Below the pieces are notes generated by a model. It made no database searches. It saw nothing but the letters and a program-made list of their open reading frames with translations, and was not told where the DNA came from. From Chitinophaga varians (GTDB lineage: Bacteria; Bacteroidota; Bacteroidia; Chitinophagales; Chitinophagaceae), in assembly GCF_012641275.1 (NCBI RefSeq), contig NZ_JABAIA010000002.1, positions 1,984,001 to 2,048,000 of the forward strand: DNA of 64,000 nucleotides, read 5' to 3'. Shown in pieces: positions 51,168 to 61,189 of the stretch; position 1 is the first letter of the stretch, and the number at the start of each line of letters is the position of its first letter. Position numbers and translations under genes: made by a program.

Positions 51168-52793
51168 TTATTCGGCGGGATAATATTGTTTTAACCAGCT
51201 GATTACTTTCGCAAAAACATCCATGGAAGCTGTCAATCCCATCCCATGTTTTTCTGTGGGATACAACTCAAATTGCGTTGGTATATTCAACGACGTTAGT
51301 TTTTCATGCAGCTTTTTTGCCTGGCTGACATCAACCAGCGGGTCTTGTCCGCCGTGAAACAGGATAGTAGGTACGCCGCTGGCTTTAGTGAGCTGATGAT
51401 AGGGACTGGCATCAAAGGCGATTTTGGCGGCAGGATCAGGTTCGCCCAACAGTCGGGCTACTTTTTCATCGGCGTCTTTATTTTCCTGCCTTGTTTTTTT
51501 ATCGGTGAAATCTGTTGGTCCCCACAGGTCTACCACTGTTTTTATCTGGTGTGAACTGTCGCAGGCGTAGGCGTACTGCATGGCGAGATAAGCGCCGGCA
51601 CTACCGCCTATCAGGGCAAACTGGCTGCCATCGAACGACAGTTTTCCGGATTTGGAGGAGATGAACGCCAGTGCTTTTTTTATATCGTCCAGTTGGGTGG
51701 GGTAGGTGTTTTGATGGTCCCGGACCAGGCGATAGTTCATGGACACAACGCCATAGTGCAGTTTGCCGGCCAGTTCGTCGATGAGTTGTTTGGGAAACTC
51801 TTTTTTGTCGCCGCCGGTCCAGCCGCCGCCATGCAGGTATACAATGATTTTAGTGCCGGCGTGGTGGTTTTCCGGGAGATAAGCATCCAGGGTGTTGTCT
51901 TCTCCGGCGTCGCCATAAGGCACATTGCGCAGGGTGATGTACGCGGAGCTGGTGGCTACTGCCGGTAAAGCGGTGCCGGTATTGCCATCGCGGAGGTTGT
52001 TTTTTTTCAGATAGCTGACCAGTGCTTCCGGATGATCGCTCTGCATGCCCTGTACGCCCTTGTTTAACACAGCGTTCCAGGTGGCAGGTCCTTCCGATGG
52101 CGTTTGTGCGTCCAGCCATACGGCTACGCCATGTTGCCGGGCAACCGCCAGCATGGCGCTGTCTGTTACGTTGTCCAATACCGCAATGGCGATGTTGTCC
52201 AGCAGATAATTCAGTTGCGCCGGAGTGGTTACGTCATCCGGTACGCTGGTCATCAGTGGCATTTGCGGCGCTGTTTTTCTCCACTGTTTATATTGTTCTT
52301 TACTGTTGAGATAGACTACGATCTGTTGCTCCATCCCGGCGGCCTGTATCTGTTTCCAGGTTTCGGCGACGTCGGCATCTTTGAAATCCAGGTAGATATT
52401 CACTTTCCCTTTGGCGGCGCGTAAGGCTTCCGCGAACGTGGGCACGCGGTAATCTTTCCCGTCTTTACTATTGACTTTTAACTGTCGGATGTCCGCCCAG
52501 GTGAGGTCGGACACTTTTCCTTTGCCGTTGGTCATGCGGTCTACGGTGCCGTCGTGCATGAGTACCAGTTGTCCGTCTTTGGTGGTGCGGAGGTCCAGCT
52601 CTGCGTAGTCGGCACCGCATTGAATGGTGGCGTTAATGGCGGCAACGGTATTTTCCGGCATGTCTACGTGGTTGCCGCGGTGGGCCACTACCACAAATTT
52701 ATTTTTGGTGGCAGGCAGCGGTGCTGCCTGTTGTGCAAAGGTGGTATGCATCAACAGGCAGGCGCCGGCAAAAATGAACAGGTGTTTTATCAT
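51168..52793 (-). CDS. Glycerophosphodiester phosphodiesterase-esterase fusion
   Basis: The 541-residue protein has an N-terminal signal peptide (cleaved near TFAQQ). The GDPD domain spans about residues 30-275, with HRGN (38-41), ELDLR (65-69) and MHDG (79-82). The alpha/beta hydrolase domain spans about 290-541, with oxyanion motif YLHGGGW, nucleophile GGSAGAY, DPLVD for the acid and EKHGMG for the catalytic His. The GDPD part should cleave glycerophosphodiesters and the esterase part acyl groups. Its ATG overlaps the PqaA-like stop by 1 bp, showing coupling in the SusCD operon. Confidence 0.87.
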   Translation of the reverse strand: MIKHLFIFAGACLLMHTTFAQQAAPLPATKNKFVVVAHRGNHVDMPENTVAAINATIQCGADYAELDLRTTKDGQLVLMHDGTVDRMTNGKGKVSDLTWADIRQLKVNSKDGKDYRVPTFAEALRAAKGKVNIYLDFKDADVAETWKQIQAAGMEQQIVVYLNSKEQYKQWRKTAPQMPLMTSVPDDVTTPAQLNYLLDNIAIAVLDNVTDSAMLAVARQHGVAVWLDAQTPSEGPATWNAVLNKGVQGMQSDHPEALVSYLKKNNLRDGNTGTALPAVATSSAYITLRNVPYGDAGEDNTLDAYLPENHHAGTKIIVYLHGGGWTGGDKKEFPKQLIDELAGKLHYGVVSMNYRLVRDHQNTYPTQLDDIKKALAFISSKSGKLSFDGSQFALIGGSAGAYLAMQYAYACDSSHQIKTVVDLWGPTDFTDKKTRQENKDADEKVARLLGEPDPAAKIAFDASPYHQLTKASGVPTILFHGGQDPLVDVSQAKKLHEKLTSLNIPTQFELYPTEKHGMGLTASMDVFAKVISWLKQYYPAE

Positions 52794-54148
52794 TACAGGA
52801 TCTTTTTAGTATCGGTCACGAATACACGGGTACTTACTGAATAAGTGCCACCAGTGGGATTAACGTATTGAAGGTCTACATAGAATGCCCGGTAGCCGCT
52901 GTCGGGCAGTGGGGCGTTTACTTTTACGGTTGACTGATGTGCCAGCCCCAGGCTTTGTGACGACCATTTCTCATTGCGGAAATCCAGGTCGGTGGAGTTG
53001 GCGGTCCACAGGATGACGTCTACCAGTTGGTCGGCGGTAGCTTTGGCGGTGAGCTTTACCTTTCCGCGGCGGGTGCTGGTGGTCCAGCTGCAGGCAGGAT
53101 AAGCCTGCTGGCTGAGGGTGTGGCCGAAGAAAGCGCTGAGGCCTTCGAAGGCATGTTTTTTATCACCCAGGTTATGGCCGGCGTTGGGCGTATAATTGAG
53201 CATATTTTTACCAGGGATGCTGTCGAGGTAGTTTTTAATATTGTCTACTACCCAGTATTCATCGTTGGTGCCCATGAAAATCATTTTCGGCATGGTGAGC
53301 AGCTGACGATAAGAGTAAGGATCTATCATGGTGTTGATGGATTGTCCTCCTTCTGTGTGAGCGGCCTGCGGGATGCCCAGTTTTACGTAGTCTTCAATCT
53401 GAATACTGTATTCTTTCCACGTTTTGATCTGATAATCGAGGCTTACCGGCATATTCAGTACGTCTATCACCATGGGCGCAATAGCGGCTACACGGTTGTC
53501 GTTGGCACCGGTGAGCCAGGTGGTCCAGCCGCGTTTGGAGGCGCCGGATACCACGAAGCGGTTGACGTTTTGCGACAGCTTTTCTTTGGAGAAAGATTGT
53601 ATGGCGTCCATGGCCCGTACGGCGCTTTTCACCATCGGGAAAAGCAGCGGCCAGGTGTAATCACCATCTTCTTTAAACTGGTGGAGGGTATAAGAGATCA
53701 GGGCATCTTCCGTCAGGTTTTTAAAGAGTGGTTGATTAGGTGTCTGTCTGAGCACGGCGGTAATGGCTTTGTTGGTGGTGGCCATGGACGCTATTTGCTG
53801 GTACAGGTCATCCGTAGGGCCGTTCCAGTTAGGCTGCCCGTTTTTAACGGAGCCGCCGGTGATGAACAGCAGGGCGCCATCATAGCTGACGTTGGCAGGC
53901 ACAAAGATGGCGAGTTGGTGTGTCCAGGTATATTCCCGCCATTTTTGAGAGGTGAGTAAAATACTATAGCATTTTACGTCTTTGATATCGAAAGAATCCT
54001 TCAATTCATAACGGAAGGAGGTGTCTGCGTTGTTCAGGTAGCTTTTCAGCGCGGTGGCCGGAGTGACGGTTTGCTGCGCAAACGTTGCTGCCGCGAAAAA
54101 CAGGTGGACAAATAACAGGGTGGTTGTTTTCAAAAATCGTTGTTTCAT
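52793..54148 (-). CDS. PhoPQ-activated pathogenicity-related (PqaA-like) hydrolase
   Basis: The 451-residue secreted protein has a signal peptide (to about residue 24, TFAQQ). The PqaA family pattern appears in SLLTSQKWREYTWTHQ-like text and FITGG. The alpha/beta hydrolase core has the VSGASKRGWTTW nucleophile elbow (Ser in GASKRG), then the TNDEYW acid region and NAGHNLG His region. PqaA-type proteins are of unknown substrate. It follows SusD by 36 bp and overlaps the esterase fusion by 1 bp. Confidence 0.87.
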   Translation of the reverse strand: MKQRFLKTTTLLFVHLFFAAATFAQQTVTPATALKSYLNNADTSFRYELKDSFDIKDVKCYSILLTSQKWREYTWTHQLAIFVPANVSYDGALLFITGGSVKNGQPNWNGPTDDLYQQIASMATTNKAITAVLRQTPNQPLFKNLTEDALISYTLHQFKEDGDYTWPLLFPMVKSAVRAMDAIQSFSKEKLSQNVNRFVVSGASKRGWTTWLTGANDNRVAAIAPMVIDVLNMPVSLDYQIKTWKEYSIQIEDYVKLGIPQAAHTEGGQSINTMIDPYSYRQLLTMPKMIFMGTNDEYWVVDNIKNYLDSIPGKNMLNYTPNAGHNLGDKKHAFEGLSAFFGHTLSQQAYPACSWTTSTRRGKVKLTAKATADQLVDVILWTANSTDLDFRNEKWSSQSLGLAHQSTVKVNAPLPDSGYRAFYVDLQYVNPTGGTYSVSTRVFVTDTKKIL

Positions 54149-54184
54149 ATGCGGAGGAATGATTTTAAGTAAGATAAAAAATGT

Positions 54185-55885
54185 TTACCATGGTTTGCCG
54201 GTGCCCTGGATGATCCATGGTTTGGACCAGGGGCTGTTCTGTGGACCGTTGGCGCCGGAAGCGGACTGGGAGGTTACTTCCAGCCTTTTCATGGCCTCGG
54301 TCACATTGGTTTTATTCAGGTTTCTTTCTTCCAGCATGTAATACAGCCGTACCGGCAACACCGGTGCTTTTGCATAAGGTCCGGCATGCAGGTTGGGATA
54401 GCCGGTACGTTTATAGTCGGCCCAGGCTTCTGTGGCGGCGGTCCAGCTGGCGATCCATTTCTGCGTAATGATCTGTTCCTGTGTGTTGTTGAATTTCACA
54501 CCAGGTTGAGAGAGATAGGCAGAAAGATTACCGCTTACGCCCCAGGTGCTGAAGGAAGCCTGTATACCGGCCTTGTAATGTGTTTCCGCATCACCGGCGG
54601 CCCAGCCTTTTACAGCAGTCGCTTCTGCGAGGATAAAATGTACCTCAGCTGCGGAGATCAGCCGGGCTTTCAGCAAAGGCCCTTTGGCTTGTTTGTAGAT
54701 ATCGTTGAGCCAGGACACGTGCGGGTTCCGGGATGCCTGTGCTGCGTCCGGGCTCAGGTTGTATACCGCAGGGCCGGGGATGGCCGGTGGCAATCCCACA
54801 TAGTCCACGTCCTGATTGATATCTTTCAGGGTCAGTCCTTTTGCGGCAAGTACATCGGGAGATACATACCTTACTTTCCTGTTTTCGCCGTTCACCACGG
54901 TATCTACGGCTTTGTATACGTTGCCGGTGCCAGGCGGCAGTTTATCGTTTACAACCAGGAAGCACTGTACTTTATTGGCCCATACGCCCAGCCGCGGATC
55001 ACGCAGTGACTCCAGCGAGGCGACAAGTGTATGGCACATTTTCAGGCGGCGGTAGTTGCTGCTGTCACTGTCATACGCGGCGTTGGCAGGCCAGGAGTCG
55101 GCGTTGCTGTTACCGGGGAAGGACATGGTGGCATCATCGGCAGCATCGGTGATGATGGGATATTGGATGGGATTGCCCGCTATTTTTTCAATACCTGTTT
55201 TGGCGACGGCCGGCAGCTTCTCCGACAGGCGCATGTAATAGCGCAAGGCGAGGGAATTAGCCATTTTACGCCACTTTGCAGGGTCGCCCTGATAGTACAC
55301 GTCAACGGCGTCAATCGGGGAAGGATAAGCGCTCTTTGGTTTGGACAGCAGGGTATTGGCTTTTTCCAGGTCGGCGAGTATACCGGCGTAGATATCCTGT
55401 TGCGGGTCGTAAACCGGCGTGGTGGCGGGTGGGCCATCTTCTCCCTTTAAAGCCTGTGAGTAGGGCGCATCTCCCCACAGATCAGTGATCAACCCGAACA
55501 TCATGGACTTCATCACGAGGGCCACGCCTTGCTGTAGTTCGTTTTGTGCGGCCACGGCGCGGTTGTATACCAGCTGGTTGTTGCGCAGGATGTCGTAGTA
55601 GGCGGTCCAGCTGTTGCTGCCGCCCCAGTCGTATTCGTTGTGCGTGGTGGTCCATCCATCTTTCTGGGTATGTTGCATCACGCCGGCCATGTCCTGGTAG
55701 CCGAGGGTCACGATTTCAATGCCGGCCTGTGTTAATACGGTAGACATGACGAGATTCGGATTAATCGTTGCCGGATTGGAGCCGTTGGGGTTCTCATTCA
55801 GTTTCATCAGGTCCTTTTTGCACGAGGTCATGGAAGTACCTAACAACCCGAGGCAAAGTATTATTGATTTGGTAACTGTTTTCAT
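54185..55885 (-). CDS. SusD/RagB-family outer membrane lipoprotein
   Basis: The 566-residue lipoprotein has a signal ending in MTSC (Cys22) and the SusD-like fold, with NPNGSNPATINPN near the N-terminus and the helical TPR-like core (MKSMMFGLITDLWGDAPYSQALKGED). It belongs to the SusD-like-2 group. It binds substrate at the cell surface and caps the partner SusC transporter encoded 21 bp upstream. A sugar is not certain as the ligand, since the neighbours are esterases and a phosphodiesterase. Confidence 0.93.
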   Translation of the reverse strand: MKTVTKSIILCLGLLGTSMTSCKKDLMKLNENPNGSNPATINPNLVMSTVLTQAGIEIVTLGYQDMAGVMQHTQKDGWTTTHNEYDWGGSNSWTAYYDILRNNQLVYNRAVAAQNELQQGVALVMKSMMFGLITDLWGDAPYSQALKGEDGPPATTPVYDPQQDIYAGILADLEKANTLLSKPKSAYPSPIDAVDVYYQGDPAKWRKMANSLALRYYMRLSEKLPAVAKTGIEKIAGNPIQYPIITDAADDATMSFPGNSNADSWPANAAYDSDSSNYRRLKMCHTLVASLESLRDPRLGVWANKVQCFLVVNDKLPPGTGNVYKAVDTVVNGENRKVRYVSPDVLAAKGLTLKDINQDVDYVGLPPAIPGPAVYNLSPDAAQASRNPHVSWLNDIYKQAKGPLLKARLISAAEVHFILAEATAVKGWAAGDAETHYKAGIQASFSTWGVSGNLSAYLSQPGVKFNNTQEQIITQKWIASWTAATEAWADYKRTGYPNLHAGPYAKAPVLPVRLYYMLEERNLNKTNVTEAMKRLEVTSQSASGANGPQNSPWSKPWIIQGTGKPW

Positions 55886-55906
55886 GTTGCTGCGTTAAAG
55901 GTGCTC

Positions 55907-58900
55907 TTAAAAAGTAACGTTCAGTTTAGCGCCCATGGGAATAGACCAGGGAGTGACATTGTATCTTTCAATGCCCTGCATGAACTGCATGCCGGAGCCC
56001 TGTACAGTGGTAGAAGGCTGATAGGCGTTTTCGGGATCAATACCAATTTTGGCGGCCGTCCACAGGATGATGTTTCTGCTGTAGACGGAAACGCTGGCAT
56101 TTTGCACTTTCACACCGGACAGCAGGCGTTTGGGCAGTTCATAGGAGAGCGATACCTCCCGTAGTTTCAGATAAGAAGCCGGGAACAGGAATGCCCTGGT
56201 GAAAGACCAGGCGGTACTGCCTGCGTAAGGAAGGGTAGTGGTGCCCTGGCCTCCCAGGTTTTCAATATAGCCGGTAGGGTTACCATTGGCATCGTACCCT
56301 TTGGCTCTTACACCGGGAATGAACACGCCGCCATAAGGCAGCACATACGGGCCATAGGCAAATCCATAACCATTGTATTCCGGTGTGGGGCCGCCCACTA
56401 AAGGAAACTTGTTGCCACCGGGGATAATCAGTTCGTCCTGGTGGCTCACGAGATAGTCTCTGAGTTCCTGCCCTTTCATATTCCCGGGATTGATGAGTTT
56501 GTCCAGGAAGAGCTGTGAGTTGCCTTTCTCTTCTCCGTAGCGGTAGGTCTGGGAAACGAAGTCGCCGCCGTTTCTCCAGTCGAAGGTCATGCTGAGGGTG
56601 AAGTTTTTATAGCTCAGCGTTGTTTGCAGGCCCATGATAAAGTTAGGGTTGAAGTTGCCTATTTTATTACGGGAGTTGGTAGCGTCTATACTTTGCCATT
56701 TGCCGGTATTGTCCAGCAGCGGATAGCCGTAATAGGGAGATGATTTATCGGTAACGGTCACCATTTGCGCATCATAAATGTCGCCGATGTCTTCTCCTAC
56801 GTATGTCCATGCGCCGCCTTTTCCTTCTTCCCAGAGGGTGTAATAAGGCAGGTCGTCAGGAAGTGAAATGATTTTTGTCCTGTTGCGGGTGAAGTTCATG
56901 TTCACGTCCCATCTCCAGTTTTTTTGTTGTACAGGGGTGCCTCCGACGGTGAGTTCCACGCCGCGGCTTCTCAGCAGGCCGGCGTTGATGTTGCGGGAGG
57001 AAAAGCCGGATGATGGCGCTGTTTTGGGACTGAAGATCTGGTTTTTACTTTCCACCATGTAATACGTGGCGGCAAAACGCAGGCGGTTTTTGAACAGGTT
57101 GATATCAACACCACCTTCGTAGGAAGTGGCGATTTCCGGTTTCAGGAACGGATTGAGCAGGTTGCCGGAAGTGGACAGGCGGGGAATATTACCCCAGGCG
57201 CCGGCGTTATACAGGGTGGCCAGCAACTGATAGGGGGAGGCGTCGTTACCTACCTGTGCGGCGCCGGCCCTTATTTTAATCAGATTGATATCATCGGAGG
57301 TGAGATGGGCCATTTCATTCACCAGCAGGCTCAATGAGGCCGCGGGATAGAAATAGGCCGCTGCATTCGGCAGGGTGCTGGACCAGTCGGTACGACCGGT
57401 TACATCCAGGTAGGCCATGCCTTTATAGCCTACGTTCAGCATGCCATAGATGCTGTTAACTCCTTTCTCGAACATGGTGCTGTTATAGTTCAGGTTTTGC
57501 GGGGCTATGTTCTGGATAGTGTATACGCCTGGTGTATTTAAACCGGTTCCGTCCTTTGTGGAGGTAATAATGTTTTTGCCGGTCTGATAGCGTTTGTTGC
57601 CACCTGCGGAAACAGAGAAGTCGAAGTTGCCGACATCTTTCTTGTACGTCAGCAGCACATCTATATTACGTTCAAAGTTGCTGAGGTTGATGATGCCATA
57701 AGCGCCGCCGGGATTGTTAATGTAGCTATTGGCGATTTTTGTTTCCCTTTTTTCATTGTAGGTGTCCAGTGAATACCGGGCCATGAAGCTAAGGGAGGGT
57801 AGTATTTTCCAGTCGGCCCGGATGTTACCGAACACGCGGTCCCTCACAAATGCGTTCTTTACTTCATAAGCCAGGAAATACGGATTGTTGAATACGCCGT
57901 TGGCCTGTGTGCGTTGTTGCAGGCCTTCCTGACCGGGCATCCAGTAGTCTTTCAGGTCGCGTATGTCGATGTGCGGAGAGATGGTGTATGCCGCCTGCAG
58001 GGGATTGGCGCCTCTGTCGCCCGCGGGGCGGTTGTTGGAATTGGTGCGGCTGAAATCCACATTGGTGCTGAAGCTTAGTTTGGAATTGGCCTGCAGGCTG
58101 GAGTTCAGGTTGAGCGCATTTTTAAACAGATCGGTATTGGGAATGATGCCTTTGCTGGTCATATTGGCGTAACCTACCCGGTAAGCGATCCTGTCGTTGT
58201 TGTTAGCCAGGGAGACAGCCGTGGTGGTGGTCATGCCGGTGTTTACGAAATTCTTTACGTTGTTTTTATGTGATACCAGCGGCATGGGGATGGCTTTGCC
58301 GTTCTGGTCTTTGGGGCTGTTCCATTGTACTTCTTCATAACCCATGTCCAGCTCGGCGCCGAAGGTGCCATCCACATTTTCCGTGATAATAGTGCCAAAA
58401 GGATTGGTGAGCATATTACCGCTGCGGGACACCGGGATGCCGGAGAACTGTCCGGAGCCGAACTTGGTTTGCCATTTCAGGAATTTGTAGGGTATGTCGA
58501 ATACGGTATTTACGGACGCATTGACAGTGGCGCGGTTCACTTTTTTACCGGTTTTGGTGGTGATGAGCACTACGCCGTTGCCTGCACGGGAACCATACAA
58601 TGCGGCAGCGCTGGGGCCTTTCAGGATGGTCACGCTTTCGATGTTGTCCGGGTTGATGTCTGAAATAGCATTGCCGTAATCCACCTTGTTGTCCTGGCCT
58701 ATCTGGCTGACGTTGTTGATGGTATTGGCCAATGGCACGCCGTCTACTACGAAGAGCGGCTGGTTGTCGCTGCTGAGGGAGGTGGCGCCGCGGATGATCA
58801 TGCTGACAGAAGAGCCGGGGCCGCCGGTGGAGTTGATAGTAACACCGGCCACTTTACCGGACATGGAATTCAGCAGGTTTTCCTGGGTGACGCGGGTAAA

Positions 58901-59362
58901 TTCTTTGCCGCCGACTTCTTCTACAGAGAAACCCAATGCTTTCTTCTCTCTTTTAATGCCAAGGGCGGTGACGAGTACCTGCTCCAGCTCTTCTACTTTT
59001 TTTTTCATGACAACAGACAGCGACAGTTTGCTGGAGTCATTAATCGTATAGCCTTTGAGGGTATCTGTCGTATAACCGGCACAGTTAAAGACAAAGCGGT
59101 AAGGTCCGCCGGCAGGCAGCTTTGGGAAAGTGAAAATACCTTTGTCATTGGTCAGGGTATTGGCGAGTACCTGGTTGTCTGCATTTTCCACTCTTACCAT
59201 TACCCGTGCCAGCACTTCGCTGTTGGCGTTTTTGATAATGCCGATGGCAGCAGGATGTGTATTTTGTGCCAACAGGCCGCCTGCACATAACTGCGACAAC
59301 AGCAGTAGCCAAACCGTTTTGGTGGGACGATCTTTTCGGGATTGTCGGATGTTTACACGCAT
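55907..59362 (-). CDS. SusC/RagA-family TonB-dependent outer membrane transporter
   Basis: The protein of about 1151 residues has a signal peptide, an N-terminal carboxypeptidase-like CNA domain (about 40-120), a TonB plug domain with VVDGVPL and AALYGSRAGNGVVLITTK, and a long beta-barrel ending in GAKLNVTF with a terminal Phe. It is the outer membrane channel of the pair with SusD. The frame opens at a TTG (59383), but ATG 59362 (MRVNIRQS) is the sensible start. FecR lies 84 bp upstream, giving the usual sigma-FecR-SusC-SusD order. Confidence 0.94.
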   Translation of the reverse strand: MRVNIRQSRKDRPTKTVWLLLLSQLCAGGLLAQNTHPAAIGIIKNANSEVLARVMVRVENADNQVLANTLTNDKGIFTFPKLPAGGPYRFVFNCAGYTTDTLKGYTINDSSKLSLSVVMKKKVEELEQVLVTALGIKREKKALGFSVEEVGGKEFTRVTQENLLNSMSGKVAGVTINSTGGPGSSVSMIIRGATSLSSDNQPLFVVDGVPLANTINNVSQIGQDNKVDYGNAISDINPDNIESVTILKGPSAAALYGSRAGNGVVLITTKTGKKVNRATVNASVNTVFDIPYKFLKWQTKFGSGQFSGIPVSRSGNMLTNPFGTIITENVDGTFGAELDMGYEEVQWNSPKDQNGKAIPMPLVSHKNNVKNFVNTGMTTTTAVSLANNNDRIAYRVGYANMTSKGIIPNTDLFKNALNLNSSLQANSKLSFSTNVDFSRTNSNNRPAGDRGANPLQAAYTISPHIDIRDLKDYWMPGQEGLQQRTQANGVFNNPYFLAYEVKNAFVRDRVFGNIRADWKILPSLSFMARYSLDTYNEKRETKIANSYINNPGGAYGIINLSNFERNIDVLLTYKKDVGNFDFSVSAGGNKRYQTGKNIITSTKDGTGLNTPGVYTIQNIAPQNLNYNSTMFEKGVNSIYGMLNVGYKGMAYLDVTGRTDWSSTLPNAAAYFYPAASLSLLVNEMAHLTSDDINLIKIRAGAAQVGNDASPYQLLATLYNAGAWGNIPRLSTSGNLLNPFLKPEIATSYEGGVDINLFKNRLRFAATYYMVESKNQIFSPKTAPSSGFSSRNINAGLLRSRGVELTVGGTPVQQKNWRWDVNMNFTRNRTKIISLPDDLPYYTLWEEGKGGAWTYVGEDIGDIYDAQMVTVTDKSSPYYGYPLLDNTGKWQSIDATNSRNKIGNFNPNFIMGLQTTLSYKNFTLSMTFDWRNGGDFVSQTYRYGEEKGNSQLFLDKLINPGNMKGQELRDYLVSHQDELIIPGGNKFPLVGGPTPEYNGYGFAYGPYVLPYGGVFIPGVRAKGYDANGNPTGYIENLGGQGTTTLPYAGSTAWSFTRAFLFPASYLKLREVSLSYELPKRLLSGVKVQNASVSVYSRNIILWTAAKIGIDPENAYQPSTTVQGSGMQFMQGIERYNVTPWSIPMGAKLNVTF

Positions 59363-59446
59363 AAATATTTCATTTTTAGGCAAAAGGAGTCACAGGCAGC
59401 CTTTTCAGGATGCAGTTGGTTACAGTTAAAGATGATTATACCCGGC

Positions 59447-60490
59447 TTAAGGGGTTATGTAAATGATATTGTTTGTTTGTTTCATCGTCAGGTTGTTTAA
59501 CGTGGCGATGGTAGACAGAAAATCGGTCAGGGATTCTTTGCTGCTATCGAATGTTCCGGTAAAGCTCATGTCAGTGAGCGTACCTTGCTGGCATTGAATA
59601 GTGACGTGGTATTTTTCTGATATCAGCCTGAAAATATTCGCCAGCGGTTCATTGTTGAACGTGAATATTTCCTTCTCCGGTTTCGCGATCACCTGCTTTA
59701 CGGGAGCGTGTAGGGTTTTACTGACTGCCACGGTCATTTTCACCGGGTCAAAAGAGAGGTCTTCGCCGGGCATCAGATAGGTGGGGTGCAGCGTTTTAAT
59801 GCCCGCCAGGCTGTCTGGCTGCACCTTTACTTTGCCGCTGATCAGTTGCACGCGGACAGGCCCTTCTGCGGAGTTCCAGGCGGTGATTTTAAATACGGTC
59901 CCCAGCGCCGTGGTGGCCAGGCTGCCTGCATGCACCGTAAAGGGTTTGTTTTTGTCGGGCGCGACTTTGAAGGTGGCTTCGCCTGTTAAAAATATTTCCC
60001 GGCCGGTGACCGCAAATGAAGACAGGTATTTTAACTGGCTGCCTGGCGCCAATGCTGCCATGCTGCCGTCTTTCAGACGAACAGACATTATTTTCCGCGT
60101 ATGGTTGGCCTGTTGCACATAAGTGTCAGGCACCGTAACAGCATGTGCAACCGGTGTTGCAGCCGCTATCGGAGCTGGCGGCTGATGATGGTATTGGTGC
60201 CATGCAAAACCGGTAAGAGCCACACCCAGTACTGCCGCCGCAGCCCATCTGTAATAAATGGCCTTCACCTTTTTCTTTTGCCAGGTACCACTTTCAATGA
60301 CGGTCAGCATTTTATCGGAAACGTCTGTTGGTAAAGTATGCTCCGGATGAAAAGAATGCCAGCTTTCATCAGTTAAACAGGGTTGTACTGCTTCCGGATG
60401 TTCCGCGAAATAAGCGGTGACAGCCTGCTTTTCTGCTTCATTACATTCTCCCCGTAAAAACTTTTCAATTAATGCTGCTGGGTGCTTCAT
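59447..60490 (-). CDS. FecR-type anti-sigma factor
   Basis: The protein of about 347 residues has a short cytoplasmic N-terminus that binds sigma, one membrane helix (AAAVLGVALTGFAW, about residues 78-91 from this start) and a periplasmic FecR domain with DGSMAALAPGSQLKY and GEATFKV. The C-terminal STN-like part (FNNEPLANIFRLISEKYHV) binds the transporter's signalling region. ATG 60490 starts MKHPAALIEKF. It transmits the substrate signal from SusC to the ECF sigma factor encoded 73 bp upstream. Confidence 0.92.
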   Translation of the reverse strand: MKHPAALIEKFLRGECNEAEKQAVTAYFAEHPEAVQPCLTDESWHSFHPEHTLPTDVSDKMLTVIESGTWQKKKVKAIYYRWAAAAVLGVALTGFAWHQYHHQPPAPIAAATPVAHAVTVPDTYVQQANHTRKIMSVRLKDGSMAALAPGSQLKYLSSFAVTGREIFLTGEATFKVAPDKNKPFTVHAGSLATTALGTVFKITAWNSAEGPVRVQLISGKVKVQPDSLAGIKTLHPTYLMPGEDLSFDPVKMTVAVSKTLHAPVKQVIAKPEKEIFTFNNEPLANIFRLISEKYHVTIQCQQGTLTDMSFTGTFDSSKESLTDFLSTIATLNNLTMKQTNNIIYITP

Positions 60491-60496
60491 ATATAG

Positions 60497-60540
60497 TATT
60501 CGTTTGAAAACAGTAAATCCCTCACTGCTTAACAATAAGT
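60497..60540 (-). promoter_or_regulatory. 44-bp shared motif, copy upstream of fecR
   Basis: This segment aligns without gaps to 61762-61805, with 36 of 44 positions identical. On the minus strand the conserved blocks are GTGAGGGATTTA and TTTTCAAACGAATA. It lies 7-50 bp before the fecR start, so it may be a sigma-dependent internal promoter. Confidence 0.55.
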
Positions 60541-60563
60541 AAATATTCAGGTGAGAAAAAGGA

Positions 60564-61112
60564 TCAGCAAAGCCAGGAGAGGATGGCCGGTAATAACAAT
60601 AACAGGGAGTCTTTTAGTTGCCGTATGGCACGTACAATATGGTTTTCAACTGTTTTGGGAGAGATGGACAACTGCCTGGCTATTTCTTTATGTGGAAGAC
60701 CTTCAAAGCGGCTTAGTTTAAAAACGTTCCTCCTGACGGGGGACAATTGTTCTATGCTGTTGTATACCCGCGCTAGTTCTTCTTTCACGGTAAGGTCTGT
60801 TTCCATATGCCAGTCGGGTGTTTCCCGGACCATGGTCTCGGTATGCCGGTTTCTGACCTGTTGCTTGCGCAGGAGATCGGCCATCACGCTTTTGGCTATA
60901 CGGAAAAGCTGCGTGGAGATATCATAGTTTGCTGACAGTTTTTCCCTTTTCTCCCAAAGTAATATGAAAGACAGCTGTACTGTCTCTTCAGACAGGTAAG
61001 CGGAATGTGTACATTTCAATACGTAGAAATAGAGCTTTTCATGATATTGCTGATATATCATTTTGAAACACCCGATATTTCCATTCTTTATATCCTGTAC
61101 GATACTTTCCAT
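60564..61112 (-). CDS. ECF RNA polymerase sigma factor
   Basis: The 182-residue sigma-70 family ECF factor has region 2 (about 8-80, with MIYQQYHEKLYFYVLKC and SFILLWEKREKL) and region 4 (about 115-175, with LPHKEIARQLSISPKTVENHIVRA as the helix-turn-helix). It has the size of Bacteroidota SusCD-linked sigma factors. With FecR 73 bp downstream it should switch on the SusC/SusD locus when the transporter binds substrate. Confidence 0.93.
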   Translation of the reverse strand: MESIVQDIKNGNIGCFKMIYQQYHEKLYFYVLKCTHSAYLSEETVQLSFILLWEKREKLSANYDISTQLFRIAKSVMADLLRKQQVRNRHTETMVRETPDWHMETDLTVKEELARVYNSIEQLSPVRRNVFKLSRFEGLPHKEIARQLSISPKTVENHIVRAIRQLKDSLLLLLPAILSWLC

Positions 61113-61189
61113 AATGACCGCAAATATCTAATGGCCCTAAACAAGATACAAGGAATTGCCGATTATATTATTGTTATTTTGGAGGCTCC

